Of a DNA stretch of 64,000 nucleotides, positions 15,881-24,242 are shown piece after piece. The position numbers and the translations under genes were made by a program. Location of the stretch: positions 2,088,001 through 2,152,000 of the forward strand of contig NZ_PEEX01000001.1 in NCBI RefSeq assembly GCF_002754245.1, given 5' to 3'. The notes beneath the pieces are model-generated. The model searched no databases, was not told the origin of the DNA, and saw only the letters and a program-made list of their open reading frames with translations. The DNA comes from Chryseobacterium sp. 52 (GTDB taxonomy: Bacteria > Bacteroidota > Bacteroidia > Flavobacteriales > Weeksellaceae). Numbering within the stretch: position 1 is the stretch's first letter; each line of letters begins with the position of its first letter.

Positions 15881-17245
15881 ATGAAGTTAATTGAATTGGC
15901 AAAAGAGCTTAATGTTTCGGCAGAAGCCATCAAACAGTTTATTCAGGATTTTGATCTTGAACTGGGGGTCTGTATCAGTACCAACTTTGAAGTAAAGCAA
16001 GATTTCGAGAAGTTTGCCCGTGAAAATCTGGATTTTTTAAAACTGTATGAAGAAGATCTGGACAAAAATAAAACCCTTGAACAGATTGCTGAGGTCATCA
16101 ATCAGCCCAAAGAAAAAGTAGAAGAAGCCATCAAAGAAAATAATCCCAATATTTTCGATAACGGTTTTTTCCGTTCATCGATTTCAAGTTATGGAATTGA
16201 TAATAAGCTGGGAGGGAATTACCAGTTTGTCTATGATTATTTCGGGCATAAAACCAGCCTGACACATAGAGATTTTATTGGATACAGAGACTTGTTCTTT
16301 TATATATCAGCCGTTTTAGAGCCATTTCTGAATCCGCAGCAGATTAAAGACTGGGGAATCCATAAACCTGTGGGGATCATTCTTTACGGGCCTCCGGGAA
16401 GTGGAAAAATATTCTGGGCCACTAAAATTGCCGAAATTATTGGCTACCAGTTCAAAGAAGTTAAAAAACATTATCTGGGAACGTCTTTTATTGATGGAAA
16501 TGAAACCAATTTCAATGATTTTCTGCTCAACATGATGAAAGAAGAGAAAGTCCTGCTTTTCCTTGATGATTTTGATGAAATTATGATGGAGCGAAAAGCG
16601 GAAACAGATCTTGCATCCTGTAATCTGGAAACCCAGGAGCTTATCCTTCATTACATCGGAAAATTTGAAAAAGAAGAACTTCTGATGGTAGGTTCCGCCA
16701 ATTCTGTTTCGGAGATTGATGAAGAAATTCTTGCTCCGGGAAGATTTGATGTGATGATTCCCATATTTCCACCCAACGCTGCAGAACGTTCGGAAATTAT
16801 TCTTTATGCGATGACAAGAGGGCTTGAGGAAGATTCTCTTCTGTATAAAATTCTTAAAAATAACAAGGCGGATAAAGTCCCGTTCTGGCATGAAACTTCA
16901 TCTAAAATGAAAGCGTTCAGTAATACAATGCTGATCGATTTTACACAAAGTCTTAAAAAACGTCTTAAAAATCAATATCAGAGAACCAAAAACGAAAATC
17001 TTAAGATCGATCAGGGTCTCCTGAATGCTGCCTTGAGAGATGCTGCGGGAAAACTTACCGGAGAATATCTTGATCAGGTGGCCAGATTCCTGGCAGATGC
17101 TATCATCAACAATTTTGATGAATTCAGATTCAGAATTCAGGCTCTGAAAAAAGAACTGGATACCTATAAAGCAGTGGAAGAGCCTAGAAGAGCAATCGGA
17201 TTTCAGCATAATGGAGAAGAAGGTAGTGATGGTGCGCAAGGGTGA
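15881..17245 (+). CDS. AAA-type ATPase with IF2N-like N-terminus and altered nucleotide motifs
   Basis: This 454-residue protein starts with MKLIELAKELNVSAEAIKQF, a helix-turn-helix pattern like the N-terminal domain of translation initiation factor IF-2. It is followed by an AAA module. Walker A is GPPGSGKI (170-177): the usual Ser/Thr after GK is Ile. Walker B is LFLDDFDEI, with Asp where Glu is usual. A sensor-1-like GSANSVSEID and an APGRFD segment fit the FtsH/Cdc48 side of AAA proteins. A helical lid and a charged C-terminus complete it. Nucleotide binding may persist but hydrolysis may be weak. Function unknown; no operon partner is close. Confidence 0.82.
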   Translation: MKLIELAKELNVSAEAIKQFIQDFDLELGVCISTNFEVKQDFEKFARENLDFLKLYEEDLDKNKTLEQIAEVINQPKEKVEEAIKENNPNIFDNGFFRSSISSYGIDNKLGGNYQFVYDYFGHKTSLTHRDFIGYRDLFFYISAVLEPFLNPQQIKDWGIHKPVGIILYGPPGSGKIFWATKIAEIIGYQFKEVKKHYLGTSFIDGNETNFNDFLLNMMKEEKVLLFLDDFDEIMMERKAETDLASCNLETQELILHYIGKFEKEELLMVGSANSVSEIDEEILAPGRFDVMIPIFPPNAAERSEIILYAMTRGLEEDSLLYKILKNNKADKVPFWHETSSKMKAFSNTMLIDFTQSLKKRLKNQYQRTKNENLKIDQGLLNAALRDAAGKLTGEYLDQVARFLADAIINNFDEFRFRIQALKKELDTYKAVEEPRRAIGFQHNGEEGSDGAQG

Positions 17246-17331
17246 AACGGGATTTGAGTGTGAAATATTCTGATAGTTAAGTATTTAATTGTATCGTTTT
17301 AAAATAATCTCTCAACTATAGCCTCAGTCTA

Positions 17332-17359
17332 AAATCTGATATCTGAAATCTGGCATCTC
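17332..17359. repeat. Heptamer satellite, four units
   Basis: AAATCTG, ATATCTG, AAATCTG, GCATCTC in direct tandem, in the 167-base gap before the FAD oxidoreductase gene. The period of 7 matches the separate array at 18521. Confidence 0.5.
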
Positions 17360-17412
17360 ATATTTTTAGCTCTATCATTAATAAATAAATACTTTTTACA
17401 TTTTACAAAAAA

Positions 17413-18519
17413 ATGAACAGCATCTGGGAACTGGAAACCTTTTACAGAAAAAGAGATATCATTATTATCGGAGCCGGGTTTTCCGGGCTTTGGGCTGCCA
17501 TTTCCATTAAAGAAAAATATCCTGAAAAATCAGTTTTAGTGATTGAAAGAAATGCTGTTTCGCTTGGTGCCTCAACCCGGAATGCAGGTTTTGCCTGTTT
17601 TGGGAGTCTTACGGAAGTGATTGCCGACTCTCAAAAAATGGGCTGGGAAAAAACACTGGAACTCGTTAAGATGAGGTTTGAAGGACTTCAGAAGATCAAA
17701 AAATATTTTAAAAGCAATGAAATAGATTTTGAACTCAGCGGCGGATATGAAATTTTAAACAATAATGAATCTTTAAATCAGCTTGATACCGTTAATGAAA
17801 AACTGAAATCCATAACAGGACTGGAGAAAACATATACGCTAAAGCAAGAAAAGATTAAAGAATTCGGCCTTGGAAAATCTGAATTTCTGATTGAAAATCC
17901 TTGTGAAGGCAGTCTGCATTCCGGAAAACTATTGCAGAAGCTTCTGGAAAAATGTTATGAATTAAAAGTAGAATTCTTCTATGGAACAGAAGTAAAAACC
18001 ATTGATGAAAAAATGAATGAAGCGGAAGTTCATCTTTCGGAGACCCTTTCTGTAAAAGCGGATAAGATCATTTACTGTACCAATGCTTTCAGTTCAGAAT
18101 TCATGAAAGAAGAGGAAATTATTCCTGCACGCGGACAAATCCTTTTGACAGAACCTATCGACGGTTTACAACTTAAAGGAACATTCCACTATGATGAAGG
18201 ATTTTATTACTTCAGAAATCTTGGCAACAGAGTGTTGCTGGGTGGCGGACGAAACCAGGATTTTAAAACAGAACAAACCACTGATTTTGAAACCACAGAA
18301 TTTTTGCAGACCCATTTGGAAGAATTTTTAAAAGAAGTTATTCTGCCGGATCAGGAATATAAGATTGCGCTCCGCTGGTCAGGAATTATGGCGATGGGTT
18401 CAGAAAAAACACCCATTGTAAAACAGCTTTCAGAAAGACAGTTCTGCGCTGTAAGGCTTTCTGGAATGGGAGTGGCACTTGCTCCTGAAATAGGAGAGAT
18501 TGTGGCGGATATGATATAG
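17413..18519 (+). CDS. FAD-dependent oxidoreductase (DAO family)
   Basis: This 368-residue flavoenzyme has a Rossmann dinucleotide motif IIIIGAGFSGLWAA at about 16-29, and the acidic end of the second strand (VLVIERN, Glu at about 45) that binds the ribose of FAD. The Asp/Gly-rich SLGASTRNAGFACFG segment (50-64) is usual for DadA/ThiO-like enzymes. A C-terminal GGGRNQDF and a late GMGVALAPEIGE segment complete the FAD domain. D-amino acid or glycine oxidase-type chemistry is plausible, but the substrate is not set by the sequence. The gene is flanked on both sides by heptamer arrays. Confidence 0.85.
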   Translation: MNSIWELETFYRKRDIIIIGAGFSGLWAAISIKEKYPEKSVLVIERNAVSLGASTRNAGFACFGSLTEVIADSQKMGWEKTLELVKMRFEGLQKIKKYFKSNEIDFELSGGYEILNNNESLNQLDTVNEKLKSITGLEKTYTLKQEKIKEFGLGKSEFLIENPCEGSLHSGKLLQKLLEKCYELKVEFFYGTEVKTIDEKMNEAEVHLSETLSVKADKIIYCTNAFSSEFMKEEEIIPARGQILLTEPIDGLQLKGTFHYDEGFYYFRNLGNRVLLGGGRNQDFKTEQTTDFETTEFLQTHLEEFLKEVILPDQEYKIALRWSGIMAMGSEKTPIVKQLSERQFCAVRLSGMGVALAPEIGEIVADMI

Positions 18520-18520
18520 A

Positions 18521-18562
18521 GTCAAGAGCTAAGAGCCAAGAACCAAGAATCAAGAATCAAGA
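18521..18562. repeat. Heptamer satellite, six units
   Basis: GTCAAGA, GCTAAGA, GCCAAGA, ACCAAGA, ATCAAGA, ATCAAGA in direct tandem, starting 1 base after the oxidoreductase stop. The consensus is RYCAAGA-like. The remainder of this 193-base gap carries CTCAAAAC-type half units without strict periodicity. Confidence 0.65.
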
Positions 18563-18687
18563 TTTTGGAGTGGGAAGGGGAAGTTTAAATTTATATATGC
18601 TCTACAACTCCAGTACGGTCTCACTTTTTAACTTGAAACTCAAAACCCGTACCTCAAAACCAGCCTTCAACTCACAAAAGAATTCCG

Positions 18688-18695
18688 TATTTTTG
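18688..18695 (+). promoter_or_regulatory. Bacteroidota -7 box TATTTTTG for prfB
   Basis: It matches TAnnTTTG and ends 17 bases before the GTG start at 18713. No convincing -33 element was found. Confidence 0.5.
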
Positions 18696-18712
18696 CATAA
18701 AATAAAAAATTC

Positions 18713-19825
18713 GTGATCAACAACGACCAGATAAAAGAAGTTCAGTCCAGAATTGGCGACTTACATAAATACCTTCAGATCGAAAAAAAGAAGATAGAAA
18801 TAGCGAATGATGATGAAAAAACCGCCGCTCCCGAATTCTGGGATACTCCAAAGGATGCAGAAGTCTTTCTGAAGCAGCTCCGTTCCAAAAAGAGATGGGT
18901 GGAAGATTATGAAGAAATCAGTACCCAGTTTGAAGACCTGCAGGTATTGGCAGAATTTGCAAAAGAAGATCCGGACTCTGAAAAAGAACTGGATGAAACT
19001 TTCCCGCAACTCGTAGAAAAAATAGAAGACCTTGAATTTAAAAATATGCTTTCCAATGAAGGAGACGAGCTTTCTGCTGTCCTTCAGATCACTGCCGGAG
19101 CAGGAGGAACGGAAAGTTGTGACTGGGCTGCAATGCTGATGAGAATGTATACAATGTGGGCTGAAAAGCAAGGGTATAAACTTCGTGAACTTAACTATCA
19201 GGAAGGTGAAGTTGCAGGGGTGAAAACCGTTACCATGGAAATTGATGGCGAATATGCTTTCGGATATCTGAAAGGAGAAAACGGTGTACACAGGCTGGTA
19301 AGAATTTCCCCTTTTGACAGTAATGCAAAACGCCATACCAGTTTCGTTTCTGTATATGTTTATCCTTTGGTGGATGATACTATTGAAATCAACATTAATC
19401 CTGCAGATATTTCATTTGAAACCATGAGATCTTCCGGAGCTGGTGGACAGAACGTAAACAAAGTAGAAACTGCCGTACGTCTTCGCCACGCGCCAACCGG
19501 AATTATCATTGAAAACTCCGAATCCCGTTCTCAGCTTCAGAACAAGGAAAAAGCCATGCAACTCCTTCGTTCAAGGTTGTATGAAATGGAACTTGAAGCG
19601 CGTCTTAAAGCAAGAACCGAGATAGAAGCCAATAAGATGAAAATAGAATGGGGAAGCCAGATCAGAAACTATGTGATGCATCCGTATAAACTGGTAAAAG
19701 ATGTCCGTTCTGCTCATGAAACTTCAGATGTTGATTCTGTGATGAACGGAAATATTACTCCGTTCCTTAAAGCCTTCCTTATGGCCGACGGTACCGCAGT
19801 TTCTGATGATGATGACGACTTGTAA
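18713..19825 (+). CDS. prfB: Peptide chain release factor 2
   Basis: This 370-residue factor recognises UGA/UAA and triggers peptide release. The stop-codon reading SPF motif is in [11 protein letters not shown], and the catalytic GGQ is at about 244-246 in [13 protein letters not shown]. Length fits the RF2 family (about 365). The start is GTG at 18713, since there is no ATG before the conserved N-terminal helices. E. coli prfB has a programmed frameshift near codon 26 (CUU UGA C). Here the equivalent place reads YLQIEKKK in one continuous frame with no UGA, so autoregulation by frameshifting is absent. Confidence 0.95.
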   Translation: MINNDQIKEVQSRIGDLHKYLQIEKKKIEIANDDEKTAAPEFWDTPKDAEVFLKQLRSKKRWVEDYEEISTQFEDLQVLAEFAKEDPDSEKELDETFPQLVEKIEDLEFKNMLSNEGDELSAVLQITAGAGGTESCDWAAMLMRMYTMWAEKQGYKLRELNYQEGEVAGVKTVTMEIDGEYAFGYLKGENGVHRLVRISPFDSNAKRHTSFVSVYVYPLVDDTIEININPADISFETMRSSGAGGQNVNKVETAVRLRHAPTGIIIENSESRSQLQNKEKAMQLLRSRLYEMELEARLKARTEIEANKMKIEWGSQIRNYVMHPYKLVKDVRSAHETSDVDSVMNGNITPFLKAFLMADGTAVSDDDDDL

Positions 19826-19866
19826 AATATCATGTTTTTATTTTAGTTAAAATCTTATAATTAATT

Positions 19867-19896
19867 TTTGTTTAAGACTTTTTACGCTTACTTTTG
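19867..19896 (+). promoter_or_regulatory. Bacteroidota promoter TTTG-N18-TACTTTTG
   Basis: The -33 TTTG is at 19867-19870 and the -7 TACTTTTG at 19889-19896. The spacer of 18 and the position 16 bases before the DedA start are as expected. Confidence 0.65.
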
Positions 19897-19912
19897 TTGT
19901 TAATCGTTATAT

Positions 19913-20620
19913 ATGGAAGATTTCAATAGCTGGAGGGATTTACTGAACCCCGAATTTTATATTAAAATGGGTGGGTTCTGGCTTATTTTATTTATTGTTT
20001 TTGCTGAAACAGGTCTTTTTGTAGGATTTTTTCTACCCGGAGATTCATTACTGTTTGTATCAGGAATTTATGCCGTTGAAATCATCAAAGAGACTTTTGG
20101 CTCTACAGGGAGCGATTTCTTAGATACCACTATTTTAGCTTCAGGAGTAGCTCTTTCTGCTATCATAGGAAATGAAGTAGGGTATTATTTCGGAAGAAAA
20201 GCAGGACCTGCATTATATAAAAGACCAGATTCAATGCTTTTCAAGAAAAAGTATCTTTACCAGGCTCACGATTTCTTTGAAAAACATGGGGCACTAGCTA
20301 TTATTATGGCAAGATTCTTACCGGTTGTGAGAACTTTCACTCCCATTGTTGCAGGAATTGTGAAGATGGATAAAAAAGAGTTCTTAAGAGATAATGTTAT
20401 CGGTGCGGTATTATGGTCATTTATTTTGATTTTCGCAGGACATTATCTTGACAAATTGTTTATGGAGCAGTTTGGAATCAATTTAAAAGAAAAACTGGAG
20501 TACATCATTATTGTCATTGTATTGGTAACAACACTTCCGGTCATCATCAAATTTGTTTTCGGTAAAAAAGAAGATTTTTCCAAGTACGAAAACAATGATT
20601 CTGAAGAAGAAAACAAATAA
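19913..20620 (+). CDS. DedA/SNARE-associated family membrane protein
   Basis: This 235-residue protein has several membrane segments: 20-45, 70-92, 135-160, 168-190 and 203-225. The DedA pattern is clear: FAETGLFVGFFLPGDSLLF near residues 24-42, then GNEVGYYFGRKAGPAL near 82-97, and the conserved ARFLPVVRTFTPIVAG near 142-157, with the Arg and Pro typical of the re-entrant loop. The family moves phospholipids or undecaprenyl phosphate across the inner membrane. The gene has its own promoter and terminator, so it is probably monocistronic. The C-terminal tail is acidic. Confidence 0.9.
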   Translation: MEDFNSWRDLLNPEFYIKMGGFWLILFIVFAETGLFVGFFLPGDSLLFVSGIYAVEIIKETFGSTGSDFLDTTILASGVALSAIIGNEVGYYFGRKAGPALYKRPDSMLFKKKYLYQAHDFFEKHGALAIIMARFLPVVRTFTPIVAGIVKMDKKEFLRDNVIGAVLWSFILIFAGHYLDKLFMEQFGINLKEKLEYIIIVIVLVTTLPVIIKFVFGKKEDFSKYENNDSEEENK

Positions 20621-20643
20621 AATAGTCTACAATTATCATACAG

Positions 20644-20667
20644 ATAACCTGCTTTCCGGCAGGTTAT
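20644..20667. terminator. Bidirectional terminator between DedA gene and esterase gene
   Basis: A nine-base perfect stem ATAACCTGC with a TTTCCG loop, followed by seven T on the plus strand. The minus-strand esterase stop codon (20664-20666) lies inside the hairpin. Confidence 0.85.
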
Positions 20668-21533
20668 TTTTTTATCCAGTCTAGAATATTAGGATAGATA
20701 ATACTGTCCCTTTTTATCTTGCTGAAAAACCTTGGAACATGGCCTGTTCTTTCCATAAAGATCAGTTTGTGGGGGACATTCTGTTTCGCAAGCGCAGAAT
20801 CCATTGACAATCCTTGATGTTGGTTAACCAAGAAATCATTGTTTCCCTGGAAAAGAAGGGTAGGTACATTGGATATATTGGCAATCGGACTGGCTTCTTT
20901 AAAAGCTTCTGATATATTTTTACGGTCAAATTTTGTTCCTACCACCTTCTGAAAAGTAGGAGAAGTATATTTGGAATAAAATGAGTTGAGATATTCAGGA
21001 CTGTAGAAATCTGTTGGTCCGCTCAAAGAAATGATTTTTTTGATCTGTTCAGAATGGCGGTAGCCGTAAAGCAGAGCAAGATGTCCACCGGCACTTTCTC
21101 CCAGGAGAATGTAATTATTGGGTTGAAGTTCTGCTTTTTGAGCCAGGGTGTTGAATTTTTCTATGGCCAGACCAATATCTTCGAGCTGTTGTTTATACGT
21201 AATATTTTTACGTTTGGAGACCAGCCTGTAATTCATACTGATACTTGGGATTTTATGTTGAAAAAGCATTTTCTGGACCTGAATCATATGCTCTTTTTTT
21301 CCAAGCGTCCAGGCACCTCCATGTACAATCAGAACTACCGGAGCATCTTCAGCATAGTCCAACGGAAGGAAAACGTCCATTTTCTGTCTTTTATGTTCAC
21401 CGTACTTTAGATTATATATTTTTTGCTGACCGCCTGTTCCCACCCAGACCCTGAATTTTGTATTGCATGACTGTAAAAGGAAACTAAGGCATCCTATAAT
21501 GAAAAAATGGTATCTGAGAACAAGCTTTTTCAT
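20664..21533 (-). CDS. Alpha/beta hydrolase, esterase-like lipoprotein
   Basis: This 289-residue protein has a signal peptide ending in a lipobox-like LLQSCN (Cys at about 23), so it is probably a lipoprotein. The hydrolase core shows the oxyanion HGGAWTLG (about 71-78) and the nucleophile elbow GESAGG (about 144-149). A catalytic Asp near LLFQGNNDFLV and a His in RTGHVPRFF follow. This is the BD-FAE/esterase-lipase arrangement of cell-envelope esterases. The natural substrate is unknown; acetylated sugar or short-chain ester deacylation is possible. Confidence 0.85.
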   Translation of the reverse strand: MKKLVLRYHFFIIGCLSFLLQSCNTKFRVWVGTGGQQKIYNLKYGEHKRQKMDVFLPLDYAEDAPVVLIVHGGAWTLGKKEHMIQVQKMLFQHKIPSISMNYRLVSKRKNITYKQQLEDIGLAIEKFNTLAQKAELQPNNYILLGESAGGHLALLYGYRHSEQIKKIISLSGPTDFYSPEYLNSFYSKYTSPTFQKVVGTKFDRKNISEAFKEASPIANISNVPTLLFQGNNDFLVNQHQGLSMDSALAKQNVPHKLIFMERTGHVPRFFSKIKRDSIIYPNILDWIKK

Positions 21534-21683
21534 ACATTAAAATTACGGAATATTATCAGGATATATGTGGCATGGAAGATGATTTTTGACTGAGCTAAAA
21601 TCATTTTTTATAGAAAAAGAGAAATTGTAAGTGTCTCATTATTTATTGGTTTAGCTTTTACGAATATACAAAATACCTACTTC

Positions 21684-23075
21684 CTACTGTTTTTCGGCAG
21701 TCTTTGATGAAAGCCCTTTTTTGATCATAATAGCATCTTTTTCACCTTCTTTGAAAATAAACGAGATTTCGGCATCATCGTCCTGCAAGAAAAAGGCATC
21801 CTCTTTTTCAGCCAGCATTCTGACTTTCGTTTCCTTGTTATTCTGAAGAAAAAGATGACCATTCTCATCCGTTACATGAATAATACTATCGTCGGGAAGT
21901 ATATAATTTCCAACATATTTTTGAAGAATAGAAACATCAAGTTTTATTTCTTTTTTAGGTTGTGGAAGTTCATAAGGCTGGTCTAAAAGGACTGCCAAGA
22001 TGGTGTTTCCTGCCTTTTCCAATTTTTTACTGGTAATATTATTAAGAAGTATAATGCAGATGTCATCATCAGGAAGCATGGCGAAATAACTGGTTGCCCC
22101 TTCAATATTTCCCCCGTGATTGATCAGTTTTTTTCCATAAAGATCATCAATGAACCAACCGTAGCCATAGCCACTCTTATAAGGAGTAGTGGCCTTTTTG
22201 AATGCCTCTTTAGAAACGATTTTGTAATCTCTAAGTCCTTCATAATATTTGTAGAGATCCTCCGCAGTGCTGTAGACTTGTCCTGCAGAGCCTGTTAATT
22301 CAGGGTTCCATATATCTGCTTTTTCTTGTCTTGTTTTAGAAAGGTAGGAGTAAGGAACTGTTTTATCCGTACTTTTCAGTGCAGGATAATCAAAGCCGGT
22401 ACAGTTCATTTTCAGAGGTTGTAAGATTATTTTTCTTACCGCATCTTCATAGGAAAGACCTGTAACTTTTTCAATGATCATTCCCAGCAGAATATATCCC
22501 GAATTGGTATAGGAAAACTGAGTGCCCGGTTCAAAGTCTAAAGGTTCATCCTTAAAAAAGGAAGTTTCTTTACTTTTAGGAATGGTTTCTCCGGTATGGA
22601 GCAGACGGAAATATTCCTTGTTGCGCAGTGCCTCATAAATTCCGGATGTATGGGTCAGCAGATGTTCAACCGTAATATCATTTCCTCTCGGATAATCCGC
22701 TATAAACTTAGAGATAGGATCTTTCACGGAAAGCTTTCCTTCTTCGCTGAGTTTTACAATGACCAAAGCAGTGAAAGATTTGGTTAAAGAGGCGATCTGA
22801 TAGATACTTTGGTTCTGATTGAACTTCTTTTCTTTTGCATCTTGCCAGCCATATGATCTTTCAAAGAATGTCTGGTGTTGATAGTGAATCAAAGCTGTTC
22901 CATTGAATTTATTGATAGCAGCATAAGATTTTATAACATGCTCTATTGCCTGTTTTTTCTTTTCTGTAATTTTTCTGTTGATATCAGTTTTGCTTTGGGC
23001 TTTTATGGGAGAGCAGAATATGCTGAATAAAAAAGTCATACATCCTAAAAGGCGAATATAATGTTTATAGCGCAT
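21684..23075 (-). CDS. Secreted serine hydrolase, beta-lactamase family
   Basis: This 463-residue protein has a signal peptide (hydrophobic stretch about 9-22, cut near PIKAQS). The class C-like active site has SLTK (Ser about 97, Lys about 100) and a tyrosine motif YTNSG (about 185-189). A late HGG segment (NHGGNIEGA, about 312-320) fits the third box. A C-terminal domain of about 110 residues (EIKLDVSILQKYVGNY onward) is usual in the beta-lactamase-related CubicO/Pbp E group. It probably acts on peptides or esters in the periplasm; beta-lactam resistance is not implied. Confidence 0.88.
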   Translation of the reverse strand: MRYKHYIRLLGCMTFLFSIFCSPIKAQSKTDINRKITEKKKQAIEHVIKSYAAINKFNGTALIHYQHQTFFERSYGWQDAKEKKFNQNQSIYQIASLTKSFTALVIVKLSEEGKLSVKDPISKFIADYPRGNDITVEHLLTHTSGIYEALRNKEYFRLLHTGETIPKSKETSFFKDEPLDFEPGTQFSYTNSGYILLGMIIEKVTGLSYEDAVRKIILQPLKMNCTGFDYPALKSTDKTVPYSYLSKTRQEKADIWNPELTGSAGQVYSTAEDLYKYYEGLRDYKIVSKEAFKKATTPYKSGYGYGWFIDDLYGKKLINHGGNIEGATSYFAMLPDDDICIILLNNITSKKLEKAGNTILAVLLDQPYELPQPKKEIKLDVSILQKYVGNYILPDDSIIHVTDENGHLFLQNNKETKVRMLAEKEDAFFLQDDDAEISFIFKEGEKDAIMIKKGLSSKTAEKQ

Positions 23076-23195
23076 GGTATTGTCGTTTTAAAAGACGGGT
23101 TAAAAGTAAGCAGACTTTTGTTCACATCAACGGTTCGTCTGCAGAAAATATTTAAAATTAATATCCAGAAACAAATAAAAATAGATTTTAATAAT

Positions 23196-23203
23196 TATTT
23201 TTG
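23196..23203 (+). promoter_or_regulatory. Bacteroidota -7 box TATTTTTG for the DUF808 gene
   Basis: It matches TAnnTTTG and lies 37 bases before the start. The -33 region has only weak T-rich matches. Confidence 0.4.
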
Positions 23204-23240
23204 CGGAACTTAACAAATATTAAAAAAATATTAAAATAAT

Positions 23241-24140
23241 ATGGCATCTGGTTTTTTTGCAATTTTAGATGATATTGCGGCGCTGATGGATGATGTAGCA
23301 GTCACAAGCAAAATAGCAACTCAAAAAACAGCAGGTATCTTAGGTGATGATCTGGCTGTGAATGCAGAGAAAGCCACGGGTTTCCTCTCATCAAGGGAAA
23401 TTCCGGTTTTGTGGGCAATTACAAAAGGCTCCTTTATCAATAAACTGATCATTCTTCCCGTTGTATTTCTTCTCAACTGGCTCTATGCTCCGGCCATTAA
23501 CTATGTGTTGATTTTGGGAGGTCTATATCTGGCGTTTGAAGGCGTTGAAAAAATCATAGAATTTCTTTTTCACCGGGATAAAAAAGGTCACGAAGTTGTA
23601 GAAGAAATGGTAGAAGACGAAAAAAGTGATGAAGAATTAGAGAAATCAAAGATAAAATCGGCCATTACCACAGATTTTATTTTATCTGTTGAGATTGTCA
23701 TCATTGCTTTGGGAACGGTTCTGGAAGAAAGCCATCCTTTTATTACTCAGATTTTGGTGACGAGTCTGGTTGCCTTTATCGCTACGGTGGGAGTATACGG
23801 AATCGTTGCTTTGATCGTAAGAATGGATGATGCAGGGTTCAAATTAATCAAAAAGAGTAATGACAAAGGTTTCTTTGGAAAACTTGGGCACTTTTTGGTG
23901 AAAGCTTTACCTGTTGTCATTAAAGCTTTGGGAGTTATAGGGACTATTGCTTTGATTATGGTAGCCGGTGGTATTTTTGCACACAGAATAGAATTTCTTC
24001 ACCATGTTTTGCCTTCCTGGTCTTCTAATGAGTTGCTTACTATTTTAAAAGAAATTATTCTGGGACTTATAGGAGGTTTATTTGTTGTAGCCCTTTTTAC
24101 GATGGGAAAAGGAGCTGTTTCCTTAGTAAAGAAGAAATAG
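23241..24140 (+). CDS. DUF808 family membrane protein (YedI-like)
   Basis: This 299-residue protein shows the family's start, MASGFFAILDDIAALMDDVA, followed by several membrane segments (about 70-105, 145-160, 168-192, 225-245 and 260-290). A GDDLAVNAEKATGF segment at 35-48 is the family's second conserved block. The central charged loop (118-138) is Glu/Lys-rich. The family role is unknown; annotations suggest an inner-membrane protein, with no transported substrate shown. The gene is alone, and is followed by a long GC-rich inverted repeat. Confidence 0.88.
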   Translation: MASGFFAILDDIAALMDDVAVTSKIATQKTAGILGDDLAVNAEKATGFLSSREIPVLWAITKGSFINKLIILPVVFLLNWLYAPAINYVLILGGLYLAFEGVEKIIEFLFHRDKKGHEVVEEMVEDEKSDEELEKSKIKSAITTDFILSVEIVIIALGTVLEESHPFITQILVTSLVAFIATVGVYGIVALIVRMDDAGFKLIKKSNDKGFFGKLGHFLVKALPVVIKALGVIGTIALIMVAGGIFAHRIEFLHHVLPSWSSNELLTILKEIILGLIGGLFVVALFTMGKGAVSLVKKK

Positions 24141-24158
24141 AAATTGTAGATATAATTA

Positions 24159-24199
24159 AACGTCTCGGGGCGGCTTCGCAGAAGCCGCCCCGAGACGTT
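24159..24199. repeat. Long GC-rich inverted repeat, 19-base perfect arms
   Basis: Arms of 19 bases (24159-24177 and 24181-24199) with a GCA centre. The core GGGGCGGCTTC is far richer in G+C than the surrounding sequence. There is no T tract directly after it on either strand, so it is not a standard terminator and looks more like a REP-type element or a cruciform site. Confidence 0.75.
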
Positions 24200-24209
24200 T
24201 ATAACTAAA

Positions 24210-24235
24210 AAAAGAGACTAATAAAAGTCTCTTTT
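24210..24235 (-). terminator. Terminator after dnaJ
   Basis: A ten-base perfect stem with a six-base loop. On the minus strand the stem is followed by a run of seven T. It lies 8 bases after the dnaJ stop. Confidence 0.85.
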
Positions 24236-24242
24236 AAATATT

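Noticed and set aside
17246..17412. CRISPR-like array at the heptamer repeats
   Set aside because: The units are 7 bases and contiguous, with no spacers and no cas genes nearby.
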